Below are positions 48,736 to 59,660 of a stretch of DNA of 64,000 nt, one piece after another. The notes beneath the pieces were generated by a model. It was not told the DNA's origin, ran no database searches, and worked only from the letters and a program-made list of their open reading frames with translations. The stretch is taken from NCBI GenBank assembly GCA_963921425.1, contig OY992835.1:2976001-3040000 (forward strand). The letters run 5' to 3'. Each line of letters starts with the position of its first letter. The stretch's first letter is position 1. A program made the position numbers and the translations under genes. Source of the stretch: Dryas octopetala (taxonomy: Eukaryota; Streptophyta; Magnoliopsida; Rosales; Rosaceae).

Positions 48736-50419
48736 CATCTTACTCCAAAGTTGATTAATATCTGTTTTGTAATGTAATGTGGCTCTTCTCACATGGAAAT
48801 TCAGAGCATGGGTATTTTGGGTTGGTTTCTATCTCAGTTTCTTTCTCCCTTATTATTTCTTACTTATGTAAATAATGGTAAGTTCAAGCAAGGACTCTTA
48901 TTGTGAGATTGACTGAGGATGCTATTCAGCAAAATAGCAGGCTTCAACAAGAACTGGTAAGGGGCTTTGTATTCCAATCATTCTAATTTTCAATTGATAT
49001 TTATCTAAAGCTCAAATGGACATATGTTGCATTCTTTATCAAATGAAGTGTAACTCTAGATGCTTAAAGTTTTGAGAGCATATTGGAAATGCACTTTTTT
49101 ATGTAATATTTTAGCCATGCCGTTTTGTTAAGCCTTATCTGGCAGTTTTGATATTTTTTGAAACCAACCTTATATGATAACATTACCATAGTTATTTATT
49201 CCACCTGTGCACGCTTAAGTTGTGTTTCAAAGTTGTATATTGTCTACTTGTCAGAAATCATCTTGGTGAAAGTGAAAATTAGTGGGTTGTGTTATAGACT
49301 ACTAATAAAGCATCATCATTGATGTTTGTTGTATTTGTGGTTCCCATGGTAAGAACAATTTTTTTTTTTTTTTTTGGTAAATAATGGTAACAATACTTTT
49401 CTCAATTGTGACTTTTCTTTTTTAACTCCAAGATTGACTATGAGAGAAAAGGTCAAGGTTGGGACAAGATGAGACAAGCTTCTCCAGATGATTAGAAGAG
49501 AAACTTAGCTACCATAGTGCAGTACGTGGTCTCCTTATTCAAGTGAAGAAGATCTTCTTCAGCAAGTAAGTATGTTCCTTTTTCTTTTCTTTTTTTCAAA
49601 TTCTATTTTTGCTTTTTCATATTTGTGGCATAATCTAACTATGAGAGAGTGATCTAATTTAGTGTGTTGTTGCTTCTTTTTGATGAACTAAATTTTAGTT
49701 TTAGGGTTTGATTGTAGTCCTTTATTCATTTTAATTTCATATCTCATATCTTATATTCTTATGTAAGTGTGCCATTTTTGTATACTATGTGAGTGCTTAG
49801 GTTGATTCTCTTTACAAAAAGCTGCCTTAAATAATATTTAGTAAGTGGCTTTCATACAGGGCAGTCCTTGAGCTTTTCTCCAAACCGAGTTGCATTCTTG
49901 GTAAGGAAAGTCTAAACTTGGTTGTGAACTCTGTGTAGACCCTAGTAATGTTGCTTTGTGTGTACTGATGATGCTTCATTTGGCAAAAGAGTCTTGAGTC
50001 TTGAGCTTTACACAAAATCTCACTTTTCTGGTTTTGGTAGTCACTGACCCCATGACACTCTTTGTGAATTCTGTACTGATTGGTAAGTGGTCTCAAGCTG
50101 ATTTTTGGTGAGCATAAACTAGACATCCTAATGGTTATTTCAAGACCAAGATCACCTCAATCGGACCCCAGATGCATTAGTTATGCATTTTCTAAGTTGA
50201 CCTTGAAATACTGATAATCTGCTAGCAACTATCTTCCTTTGCATGTCTATGTTTTCTTATGTTTCTCGTGATTTTAACCTAAACTAAAATTGATGTACTA
50301 ATATTAATTAGTTCAAATGTTTTAGTGAAACACCAAATTTTTTTGCACAATTTCACTAGTATTGTTGTCCTGTTACTAGCAAGTGAGCTATATATAACCT
50401 ATAAGTGTTAAATCCTCAG

Positions 50420-50573
50420 GAATATGAAGTTCTGGAGTTGCTAAATGAACTTCTCCTTGCTTCAGCCAAAGAACAAGATGCTCCACAGTTGTCAGATAAG
50501 GAATCTTTTTTAGTTGATCAACCTGATCTTCTGAAAAAGTTTTGGGATGGATATACTTCCCTTGTTAATCTAG
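50420..50573 (+). pseudogene. Unidentified captured exon in CACTA-4
   Basis: An open exon after TAAATCCTCAG encodes EYEVLELLNELLLASAKEQD, then QLSDKESFLVDQPDLLKKF, ending before GTTTGG. It has the composition of a helical repeat protein. The phrase DQPDLLKKF weakly recalls the armadillo region of UPL3/UPL4-type ubiquitin ligases, but I am not confident. Another coding-like piece lies at about 48895-48956 (TLIVRLTEDAIQQNSRLQQE) before a GTAAGG donor and may be from the same or another gene. Confidence 0.4.
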
Positions 50574-51022
50574 GTTTGGTTTCTGATATATAAAACACTT
50601 TCTTTGCACCTCACCCAACCAACCAATATTTTATGCAATATTTCCATCATTTGTCAACAGGTTGTGAATTCCAAGCATGCGAATCATTACATAATCAGTG
50701 GGCACTCTTTGGAGCATTTGTGTTCAGTGATGGTCCCTATTGTACTCATTATTTTTTTGTGTATGTGTTTATCAAGGCAAATGTATTTGTGTTCACCCAA
50801 CCATTAAAGATTACTACAAGGCTTATATCAAGATAAGCTGCTAAGTCCTTTATCCTTGTCAATTTAAATTTAAATGACTATCATTTTCATGCAGCCATGA
50901 GTTTCAACATCTCCCAAGTGACATATGATTTATTTTATAATGGAATTTTCAATTATGTGTCTTATTTTCACAGACTTTGATTTTTCTTTAATTAATGAGT
51001 CCATTTGCCTATTTTTCTGTAG

Positions 51023-51089
51023 GGATTCAAAGACGGAAGGAGCTCAAAATGCTTTGGTTGTCGGTCCATCTGCACCAAAGGCACAATGA
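51023..51089 (+). pseudogene. Short terminal exon shared with CACTA-2
   Basis: This is the same exon as 32104-32170 (DSKTEGAQNALVVGPSAPKA, Gln, stop), with acceptor and stop preserved. Flanking similarity to CACTA-2 begins at about 50805 and runs on to the right end, so both elements descend from one ancestor that already had this exon. Confidence 0.5.
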
Positions 51090-52158
51090 GTAGTCTCTTG
51101 CTCTCTCGGGTTATTTTTCTCTTATTATCTTCATGGAAGGTTTTTAGGGGCAGTAATGGTTTTTCATGTTTTTACTTTATCCATGATGTACATATATTGA
51201 CTTGTCATTAGGGGCAGCAAGGTATTTTATTTTGTGAGGGAGGAATAATATACATGTATTTCTTTGATACATTCTGACTTTGTAAATTGAAAAGGTTGAT
51301 AATATTATTGATTAATTTTTATCTAGATGTTACCAAAAAAACTCATCTCAGGTTGTGCATGTTCATAATTGCATTGTGGTAATATATCAAAGACAATTGA
51401 GAGCTTCTAAAAACAGATGTAAACATGCACATAATACAACAATTTATTATTCCAAAACGTGGTCTTAACCTTTAACTTACAATGGTTTAATGTCAGAAAC
51501 CATTGTCTAATCTATAAGCATACCATACAAACCTTACAAAACCGTTGTATGATGTGCCTTCTTGCAACAGTTTTCAACCCAAAACTGATGTATCAAACAC
51601 AAATATACATCAAAATAAACTTGAACTAAGTATCTCACACGTACAACGGTTATATGTCTAAAATTCGATGTTCTTAATGATTTAAGACAACGGTTTCTTC
51701 TCATAACCGTAGTATGAAAGACCTATAGACATACTGCCCCGTAGTATGAAAGACCTATAGACATGGCAGTACACCTATTTTCAATAACCTACACAACGAT
51801 TATTATCAATAAACCATTGTCTTCATGGATATTTCACCTCGTGTTTCCACTTAAAATAGTTGTAAAATCCATGTTTTACATAAGGTAACCATTGTTTAAC
51901 ATATATCCACACATCGATTTTTACATATAAACCGATGTGTAGATAGGCACTCAACAACGGTATCCTCCAAATCATTGATTTTTAAGGGTGTACATACAAC
52001 GGTTGTCCATATATAACCGTTGTGTAGGTGCACCATGACAACGGTTTTTTGCCGTTGTCTATTGGGATATGAATAGGCATCGGTCGATTAGATGATGGTA
52101 AATGGACAACTTACACGATGGTCAAAATCTGTCGTCTGAATGCTATTTTGTAGTGGTG

Positions 52159-53491
52159 TCCGGTCAGGTCACCACTCCTGCTTCATCCACTGCAATGAGG
52201 AGACCATGTAGTGGGTTGAAGTCCTCTCGGATTATGTGCAACACTGGGGTGCGAATTCGTGTCATGTGTGTGGAAAACGGCTGACGACCGTTAGACCCTA
52301 ACGTCAACAGTTTGTTCTCGCACAACGTGGGGGAGATTATCTGTGCCGAGTGCGCCATGGTTGCAACCAATTGGAAAAAATTACTGGTAGCGATATATTA
52401 AAAAAAAAGTGATTCGCTCCTTCTCAGTTAGTATAGCTCGGTAATTAATATAAAATGATGAATTTGATCATTCCTAACAATTTAATATTTTTTTCAGGTT
52501 AACTTTGACATTCAGATGAATGATTCCCTCACCGTCACGTACATAACGAATTTACTCATCAAGTCCTACAAGCAGTGGAAACACAAACTACACAGGCACT
52601 TCAAATGATTTTTGCCGACAGTTGAGGCATAGCAAACCCCCTATGGAGTTGGTAGAGCAGACTGACCAATGGCCTTTTTTGTGCGAACATTTCATGAGCC
52701 CAGCGTTTTTGGTACGTTTTACCATTTTAAGACTTTAAAAAACATATTATTCTTTTGTTTTTCTATTATTGTATATATACTAACACATTTACAATTTGCC
52801 TAATATTTAACAGAAGAAGTCGGTCGCCAACGCCAGGAACAGGAAAGTGAAGTCGTTTAACCATCTAGTGGTCAGACGCCATCTCATATTTGGTGGAGTC
52901 ACGACGTCGAGTACGTCATTATTTAATTTAATACATATATATTCCTTAGTATTGTTTGGATATTTGACAACATTATTTTCTTTTTTAGGGCGGGTTGCAA
53001 TTCCCGGAGATAAACACTTTCGAGGATATCTATGTCCATCCCGGTTGTGATGCGGCCAAGGTAAAACATGTTAGTTTTTTATATTTTAATTTTTTTGATA
53101 GTCTTTTATATTTATATTTAATTTTCTAATTGGTTACTTGTATATATAACATTTTGAAGGATGAGATGGTGGCCAACTCGAGAAGATATTTGAAGAGCTT
53201 GGCTGAGCAGCACCCTCCGGGTACTCCGTTGGAGTCGATCCAAGTACCCCATCCCAATGTCGGACTTCGTATTATGACATCTTCGTCTTTGTCTTCTTCT
53301 CAGCCATCTGCAGTTGTCGTAAAGTTGTCCGCTCAAGTGAAGAAGGTGCAGGAGGACTTACGAGCCGAGAGAGTGGAGAATGAGGCGTTGTATGCTGCGT
53401 TGACCAAGGCGATACCTAAGTTTGTCCTGCCACCGTCCTGTCATCAGCCGCTGCCAGACATGAATGACGATGATGCTATCGGTTTAGAATA
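52159..53491 (+). pseudogene. CACTA-3 transposase-associated gene (PF03004-like), decayed
   Basis: The sequence resumes after CACTA-4 with a basic/proline-rich piece, then PNVNSLFSHNVGEIICAECA, then after an intron-like gap VNFDIQMNDSLTVTYITNLL, KQWKHKLHRHFK, and later exons (KKSVANARNRKVKSFNHL; GGLQFPEINTFEDIYVHPGC; DEMVANSRRYLKSLAEQHPP to a stop at 53489-53491). These are the parts of the plant En/Spm Transposase_24 protein, with its final coiled-coil (VKKVQEDLRAERVENEALYA). Several stops show it is dead. No TNP2 DDE transposase is present. Confidence 0.65.
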
Positions 53492-53952
53492 AATTGACCA
53501 TTAGAGTTATTACTACTTTGTATGGAATTATAAATTTGCTAATTTGTGTTGATAAAAATTTATTAAATAAATTTTGTGTTATATTATATAGTTTTTGGAT
53601 AGAAAGCTTAAAAATAAAAAGATTTAAAAATAAAAAATATTAAAAATAATAAAAAAAAACTTTGGGCAACGAATATATATGGTTCGTCGCTTCAAGTCAC
53701 ATAGGGCGACGAATTTGTGGTTCCTCGCCTAAAGTATGTTATTCGTCGCCTAAATATACTTTGGGCAACGAACCACACCCAGATAGCTTTGGGGCGAGGA
53801 AATGATACATTCGTCGCCCAAAGTCTTAGGCGACATAGTTTGGGTGACTAAACTCTCGACAAACTAATTTTGTCGCCCAAACTTTTGGGTGACGAAATGA
53901 TACTTTGTGCGAGGAAATCATTTTGTCGCCCAAAGTGTTTTTTCTTGTAGTA

Positions 53953-54220
53953 TGCTGATCAAGAAGATTTCGGTTGAGAGTTATGAGATTCTGGTGGAAT
54001 ATGTTGTTGAGGTGGTTCCACTAGGACTAGCTGTTGAGAAACCTGTGTATTTGATGGCAACTAACAATGTGGAGAAGGTAATGGTGGTGCAAAATCTTGT
54101 ACAGGTGGTTTTGACTGAGGATGTGGTATTGATGGCTATTGCTAAGTAGTTAAAGGTTTAGATGATAAGCTCTGAGTGATTTGTTGTTGCTGAGAGGATT
54201 GAGATGTAGGTAATGGTAAC
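53953..54220 (-). pseudogene. copia-2 hinge region upstream of reverse transcriptase
   Basis: On the minus strand the piece reads like the Ser/Gln/Pro-rich spacer between copia integrase and reverse transcriptase (LPLPTSQSSQQQQ, LVEPPQQHIPPES). It joins the part ending at 44351 across CACTA-3. Integrase, protease and gag of copia-2 are missing, because the gypsy element starts here. Confidence 0.6.
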
Positions 54221-54330
54221 TGTTCGTATGATTAATCGTCTAGGCATGACGACAAGTCACACAAGGCTTAACATCGTGCTGTTTGGGCCTAGGCCCAAAA
54301 GACTAAGCCCTTCCTGGGCTCCTAGCCCCC

Positions 54331-54465
54331 GACCTACTAGGCTCCGGCCTCCTAGGCCACGACCTCCTAGGCTCCGGCCTCATAGGCTCCGGCCTCATAG
54401 GCTCCGGCCCCCTGGGCCCCGGCCTCTTAGGCTCTGGCCTCCCAAGCTCAAGCCTCCTGGGCCCC
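54331..54465. repeat. Nine 15-bp GC-rich tandem units in the LTR
   Basis: Units of the type GGCCTCATAGGCTCC are repeated in tandem with a strict 15-bp period. Each unit contains a CCTNNNAGG-like inverted core. Confidence 0.85.
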
Positions 54466-54504
54466 CGACCCGTGTCAACTCACTCGGATCCTCGAGACCG
54501 GTGA

Positions 54505-54590
54505 CACGTGGCGCTCGCACAGTGCAAGTCACCACAAAGGACACGTGTCGTCACCAGATTGGTTGACACTCTTCCAAAGGTACTATAAAA
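54505..54590 (+). promoter_or_regulatory. LTR promoter: two G-boxes and TATA
   Basis: ACACGTGGC (CACGTG at 54505-54510) and ACACGTGTC (CACGTG at 54542-54547) are G-box/ABRE-type sites bound by bZIP and bHLH factors. TATAAAA follows at 54584-54590. Spacing fits a stress- or light-responsive LTR promoter; function is inferred. Confidence 0.6.
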
Positions 54591-54904
54591 GAGGTACCTT
54601 CTTGTCACAAAAGAACGACTGAAATCATTATTATACTATTCACTCACTCTGCCCTCAGATCTCTCTGAACACTGACTTGAGCGTCGGAGGAGCTTTGGCC
54701 GGCACCACACCGGTGCCCTTCCCGCTCACTTTTGTGTACTTGCGCAGGGTGCTTTGGATATCATTCTCTCTCATTACTCATCAGTCGGACCCAGCTACCC
54801 GTTCCTGCCCCACTTCGACGTGTCATCGTCTCAGAGGCGGGTCAACGGGCCTACATGGTTCGACTCGATGTTGACTGCTTTACCATTTTTTAGCATCAAC
54901 AGTT

Positions 54905-54922
54905 TGGCGCCGTCTGTGGGAA
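54905..54922 (+). promoter_or_regulatory. Primer-binding site of the Tat-like element
   Basis: TGGCGCCGTCTGTGGGAA begins four bases after the LTR end. This wording is common in plant gypsy elements; I do not assign the tRNA. Confidence 0.75.
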
Positions 54923-54940
54923 AGTTACAACTTTTCCCCA

Positions 54941-57106
54941 TTGAATTCTCTACCCTCAGTTGAGGTGCAAAAACCTTCCGAGCTTCCGAGCTCCCGAGCT
55001 TCCGAGCTTCCGACCCTCACAATGTCTGACGGAGGTCCTATCCTCGACCAAGTCGACAACACCCCGCTGGTTGACAAGCGAGGCAAGAAGACTGCCGAAT
55101 CTGATCAGGAGGAGTACATCCAGCGATTGGAGGCTCAGCTCCAACGAACCCAGGAACAGCTCGACCTCCAAAAGGGTGCAACACAGCTTTATGAGCGACT
55201 CCTCCGCGATAGGGAAGAACATACCACTCCCCGGAGTGGTGAGAGAAGGAACCCCCATGACAGGGACGAACATACCACTCTCCGGAGTGGTGAGATGAGA
55301 GATCCCCCCCGAAGGGACCAAAATGTTCCCTGCCAATTGGATGTAGGGCAAGGTAGCCATCCACCCCCAGGTTTCCAAAAGAGACTTATTCACCCGGTCG
55401 GCCGGGCCCGATCTGGCGAGCATCCTACCCGCTCTGAAGAGTTCCACATTTATCGGGACTGTTGTCATCTGCTCGACGACAACCGCTCTCGGCGAGAAGA
55501 GCGGCGGACGAACCGGGGCGAATCCAACCCGCGTCCCAGAGACTTGGAGGAGGAGCAGGGGCGATCCAACCCGCGTCCCAGAGACTTGGAGGAGGAGCAG
55601 GGGCGATCCAACCCGCGTCCCCGAGACTTGGAGGAGGAGCAGGCTCCCCGTCCCAAGCGACGACGGGGAGAAGAGCAGGTTCTCTCGGCTGGGCGCCGCG
55701 TAGAAAGTGACACTTTCACAAGTGAACAAGTCGCTGACTCCGGTAACAGCGGCTCTCTTCCACCAGACCAGCTCCAACAACTTCTCATGGACATCAGTGA
55801 GCGCTTGAGAAGAGTGGAGGGAGGAAGTCGTGGTGGGCACCCATCTTTAGAAACAAGGGAGCTGCCTGGACCTTTCACAGCTCGCATCCTATCCACTCCT
55901 CCGGTTGGCGACGTCCGACCTCCCAAAATCACTCCATACACAGGGAAGGAAGACCCATATGACCACCTCATGAGTTTCCGATCCGCTCTGGAATCTAAAG
56001 GTGCTGATGACATTACGAAGTGTCGAATCTTCCCTTCCACCCTCTCTGGCAGTGCAAGGGACTGGTTCTACCAACTTCCTCCGGGCTCGGTTGATTGCTT
56101 CAACGAGCTCCGAGAGCTCTTCCTAGGCCAGTATATCATCCAGACCGATAGAATCTACACCACGGATGACCTGACTCGAGTCCGACAGGGCAGCAGGGAA
56201 TCCCTCCGGGAATACATTACTCGATTTCAGCTAGAGCGATCTCGGTGTCGCGACTGTGATGAGAAGGTAGCCTTCGCCGCCTTCAAGGGTGGTCTCCTAG
56301 AGGGGGACTTCTTGTTTGAACTCAACCGCCGCAATCCGCGCACCTACAAAGAACTCATGCAAGAGGCCATTGCCTATGCTACTGCTGAATTTAAAACATA
56401 TGGGAAGAAGCCGCCCACCATGGATCGCCCAAGTACCGACCAGGCCATCATAGTGCCACCCCAGCTCAAGCCCTACTCGGGTAACCAGTATGGGGGGTCC
56501 GGGAAAAAGTTCAATAAGTTCACCAAGAAACAATTTGGTGATGGTAGAGGTGGAGGACAACGAAGGGAAGAAACTTATCAGACATCCTACGCCTCTAGGT
56601 TCAAAGTCTATACAATTCTCACTGTTACTTATATAGAATTGTATCCTCAGATCAAGGACATACTTCCCAAGCTCCCACCCCGCCCACCACAAACACGGTA
56701 CCGGACCAACAAGAACTTCTTTTGCCTTTATCATAATGACCATGGCCATGACACCGAGGCATGCAGAGCCTTTAAGGAGGCAGTAGAAACTTTGGTACAG
56801 GAAGGAAAGTTGGATGGTTTTATAGACAAGGAGGCCACCGAGAAGGCCAAGACCGAAGGACAACGACGGGGGCGGGTCAATACCATCTGTGGGGGCCCGA
56901 CCCTCGCTGGCAACTCCAACAGGGCTAGGAAAGAATACGCCCGAAGTGCTCAGCAATGCTCCGGCGTTATGGCCGTAGACCTCCACCGTGGCAAAAAGAC
57001 TCCTAAGCTCGGGTGGTCGCCCATTTCCTTTGCTGAGGAAGAGGAACGCGATTTAATCTTTCCACACGATGACCCTTTGGTCGTGGAAAGATTAAATCAT
57101 GGCTAA
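54941..57106 (+). CDS. Tat-like gypsy gag polyprotein
   Basis: A 721-codon frame holds a charged N-terminal region with a coiled coil (YIQRLEAQLQRTQEQLDLQK), two copies of an EHTTPRSGE-type segment, three 14-residue SNPRPRDLEEEQGR repeats, and the retrotransposon gag domain (residues about 320-500: PPKITPYTGKEDPYDHLMSF, CRIFPSTLSGSARDWFYQLP, REYITRFQLERSRC). After this come a basic Gly-rich linker and a CLYHNDHGHDTEACRAFKEA zinc-knuckle-like motif. The frame ends just before protease, which lies in another frame after a one-base shift at about 57095-57100. The start could also be the later Met near 55022 (MSDGGPILDQ). Confidence 0.85.
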   Translation: MNSLPSVEVQKPSELPSSRASELPTLTMSDGGPILDQVDNTPLVDKRGKKTAESDQEEYIQRLEAQLQRTQEQLDLQKGATQLYERLLRDREEHTTPRSGERRNPHDRDEHTTLRSGEMRDPPRRDQNVPCQLDVGQGSHPPPGFQKRLIHPVGRARSGEHPTRSEEFHIYRDCCHLLDDNRSRREERRTNRGESNPRPRDLEEEQGRSNPRPRDLEEEQGRSNPRPRDLEEEQAPRPKRRRGEEQVLSAGRRVESDTFTSEQVADSGNSGSLPPDQLQQLLMDISERLRRVEGGSRGGHPSLETRELPGPFTARILSTPPVGDVRPPKITPYTGKEDPYDHLMSFRSALESKGADDITKCRIFPSTLSGSARDWFYQLPPGSVDCFNELRELFLGQYIIQTDRIYTTDDLTRVRQGSRESLREYITRFQLERSRCRDCDEKVAFAAFKGGLLEGDFLFELNRRNPRTYKELMQEAIAYATAEFKTYGKKPPTMDRPSTDQAIIVPPQLKPYSGNQYGGSGKKFNKFTKKQFGDGRGGGQRREETYQTSYASRFKVYTILTVTYIELYPQIKDILPKLPPRPPQTRYRTNKNFFCLYHNDHGHDTEACRAFKEAVETLVQEGKLDGFIDKEATEKAKTEGQRRGRVNTICGGPTLAGNSNRARKEYARSAQQCSGVMAVDLHRGKKTPKLGWSPISFAEEEERDLIFPHDDPLVVERLNHG
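55523..55648 (+). repeat. Three 42-bp tandem units in gag
   Basis: Each unit encodes SNPRPRDLEEEQGR or a close variant, and the three are almost identical at the base level. The repeat keeps frame. Confidence 0.9.
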
Positions 57107-59660
57107 TTTCGACGTGGCACGGATCCTTGTCGATTGTGGTAGCTCCATCAACATCCTCTTCGCCTCCGCCTTCACAGCTCTTGGGATTGACCAGGAGAGG
57201 CTTGACCGGTCGGTCGCTCCTTTACTTAGCTTTTCGGGCGATATGGTCACCCCTCTTGGTGGGATCTACCTTCCACTAACCCTTGGGAGGTATCTTCGTC
57301 CGCTACCACAACCACTCAGTTTTTGGTGGTCGACTGCCCCACAGCGTACAACATCATCCTGGGACGACTAGCCCTTAACCAACTGAAGGTTATGATTTCC
57401 ACTCACTTGCTTTTGATCAAGTTCCCGACCCCATGTGGCACGGGGGTAGTCAAAGGCAACCAGGTGTCAGCCAGGTCCTGCTATGCGACTTCCGTCAAGA
57501 AGAAGAAAGAGGCCATGCCCTCTATGGCTGTTTCTGTCTCCCCCACCTGCCCTACCCCGGATCCTCCCTAAGATCCTCGTGATTCATCTTTCAGAGCTAT
57601 TGCCCAACCAGATGACAATCATGTGGAAGAAGTTCTCATCTCACCTGCCTACCCGGACCGCAAGGTACGGGTCGGAACCCAACTTAGTATTGCTTTCCGA
57701 GACGAACTCATCAACTTCCTTCGTGCCAATGCTGAAGTCTTTGCCTGGTCCTATGATGACATGCCTGGGATCTCTCCGGAGGTGATCTCCTATCGCCTAA
57801 GTCTTAATCCGCGGCACCGCCCCGTCCGCCAAAAGCGCAGGCAGTACAAGCCCGAAATCTATGCTGCTATGAAGGAAGAAGTCGACAAGTTACAGAAAAT
57901 TGGTTTCATCCGCGAGGTTTCCTACCCGGATTGGCTGGCCAATGTTGTGATGGTCAAAAAATCAAATGGCAAGTGGCGGATGTGCGTCGACTTCACTGAC
58001 CTCAACAAGGCCTGCCCCAAGGATAGTTTTCCTCTTCCTCGAATTGACCAACTGGTTGATGCCACAGCAGGCCATGCACTCCTTAGTTTCATGGACGCCT
58101 ACTCCGACTATAACCAAATCTTTATGCACAGCTCCGACCAGGACAATACGACCTTCATCACTGACAGGGGCCTATATTGTTACAAAGTCATGCCTTTCGG
58201 ACTCAAAAATGCCGGGGCCACCTACCAGCGTTTGGTCAACTCCATTTTTTCAGAATACATTGGTAAGTCCATGGAGGTCTATGTGGACGACATGCTTGTC
58301 AAGAGTGTCCGGGCGGAGGACCACGTCCACAAACTTTCTGAGATGTTTTCCGTGCTCAAGAAGTACCAAATGCGCCTGAACCCTGCCAAGTGCACGTTCG
58401 GCGTATTTTCGGGAAAATTCCTTGGCTTCATGGTGAGCCAAAGGGGGATCGAGGCCAACCCTGAAAAAATCAAAGCCTTGATCGATATGCAATCTCCCAG
58501 GACTCAGAAGGAAGTGCAGAGCCTAACGGGCAGGGTCGCCGCCTTGACACGATTCATATCCAAGGCCACCGACCGTTGCGCCCCATTCTTCAAAACCCTT
58601 AAGGCTCGGACAAAATACATTGACTGGACTCCGGAGTGTGAGAAGGCCTTCCAAGATCTAAAAGAGTACATGGGCAAATCACCTCTACTTTCTAAACCCG
58701 AGCCAGGAGAAGAGCTACTCCTCTACTTGTCCGTTTCCCTGACAGCCACCAGCTCAGTCCTCATTCGACTTGAGGATAGGGTTGAGCACCCGGTGTACTA
58801 TACCAACAAGGCCCTGCAAGATGCTGAGACCAGATATCCAGAGATAGAAAAATTAGCCCTTGCCTTGGTCACATCAGCCCGGTGCCTCCGCCCATACTTC
58901 CAGACTCATCCTATCGTGGTTCTCACCAATCAACCACTTAGGCAAGTATTGCAGCGGCCTGAGGTCTCTGGCCGACTTATCAAATGGTCCATTGAGCTGA
59001 GCGAATTTGACATTTCCTACCGCCCACGGCCCGCAATCAAGGGACAAGCCATTGCAGACTTCATTTCAGAATCTACATTCCTACCCGAGGCTGGGCCCTC
59101 CTCCGCCATTGTGACGACCACCGATCCACCAACTTCTTCTACTCCGGCAATCAGGCCGGATCGCCCAATCTGGTCTTTATATGTTGATGGATCTTCTAAT
59201 CAACAGGGCAGTGGAGCCGGACTTGTTTTGATCGCCCCTGACCAGACCACCATTGAGTATGCTCTTCGATTCGGCTTCCAGGCATCCAACAATGAGGCTG
59301 AATATGAGGCCTTCATTGCCGGCTTATCTTTGGCACTACATATGGACGTTGAGCAACTCAAAATCTACAGCGACTCTCAACTTGTGGTGAACCAGGTCAC
59401 ACAGGAATACCAGACAAAGGGTGAGCGCATGGCCGCCTACTTTACCAAAGTTCAAAGCCTACTCAATCAATTCTCAGCATACCAGCTCATACAAATCCCT
59501 AGGGCAGACAATGAGAGGGCGGATGCCCTAGCTCGCCTTGCCTCGGCAGTTGACCATGAAGCCGGGAGGTCTGTCCCAGTTGAGTTCTTACCTCAGCGCA
59601 GCACTGATGTTATGGAAGTCTGTCAGTCTGCCAGTCTGCGCAACAAGCTAATTGGATGGA
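57099..59660 (+). pseudogene. Tat-like gypsy protease, reverse transcriptase and RNase H, frame-broken
   Basis: Protease is seen as VARILVDCGSSINILF (about 57110-57160). After a frameshift near 57300-57320 comes VVDCPTAYNIILGRLALNQL. An in-frame TAA follows at 57569-57571, then the reverse transcriptase frame from about 57572: WLANVVMVKKSNGKWRMCVD, the catalytic VYVDDMLVKS, and the tether CTFGVFSGKFLGFMVSQRGI. RNase H is WSLYVDGSSNQQGSGAGLVL to EAEYEAFIAGL and YSDSQLVVNQV. Another frameshift at about 59650 leads into integrase. Two frameshifts and a stop in this part mean no full polyprotein is possible. Confidence 0.88.

Larger units (their letters stand above)
46535..52158. mobile_element. 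CACTA-4: relative of CACTA-2 inside CACTA-3
   Basis: The ends are CACTATTACAAAATAG and, in reverse complement on the right, CACCACTACAAAATAG, with target duplication TCC on both sides (46532-46534 and 52159-52161). The first 300 bp and the last 1.3 kb resemble CACTA-2, with the same ACAACGGTT/AACCGTTGT arrays. The middle differs: minisatellites, the end of a TIR element, and exon-like pieces. No transposase is visible. Confidence 0.9.
44352..53952. mobile_element. CACTA-3: CACTA transposon in copia-2, split by CACTA-4
   Basis: The left end is CACTACAAGAAAAAACA; the right end in reverse complement is TACTACAAGAAAAAACA, one terminal base mutated. Flanking triplets are TAC and TGC, a decayed 3-bp duplication. 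Sub-terminal GGCGACGAA/TTCGTCGCC arrays fill 44370-44700, 45230-45450 and 53670-53935. Without CACTA-4 it is about 4.0 kb and includes degraded transposase-associated exons (52159-53491). A second CACTACAAGAAAA terminus lies at 44434, so an extra end is embedded near the left border. Confidence 0.85.
54221..54901 (+). repeat. 5' LTR of the Tat-like element
   Basis: It ends ATCAACA at 54901, right before the primer site. The start at TGTTCG (54221) is a best guess because no second LTR is in view. It holds nine 15-bp tandem units, two G-boxes and a TATA box. Confidence 0.6.

Noticed and set aside
54956..55840. 294-aa minus-strand frame opposite gag
   Set aside because: It is a mirror of the gag repeats; the plus strand has clear gag domains and the minus strand has none.
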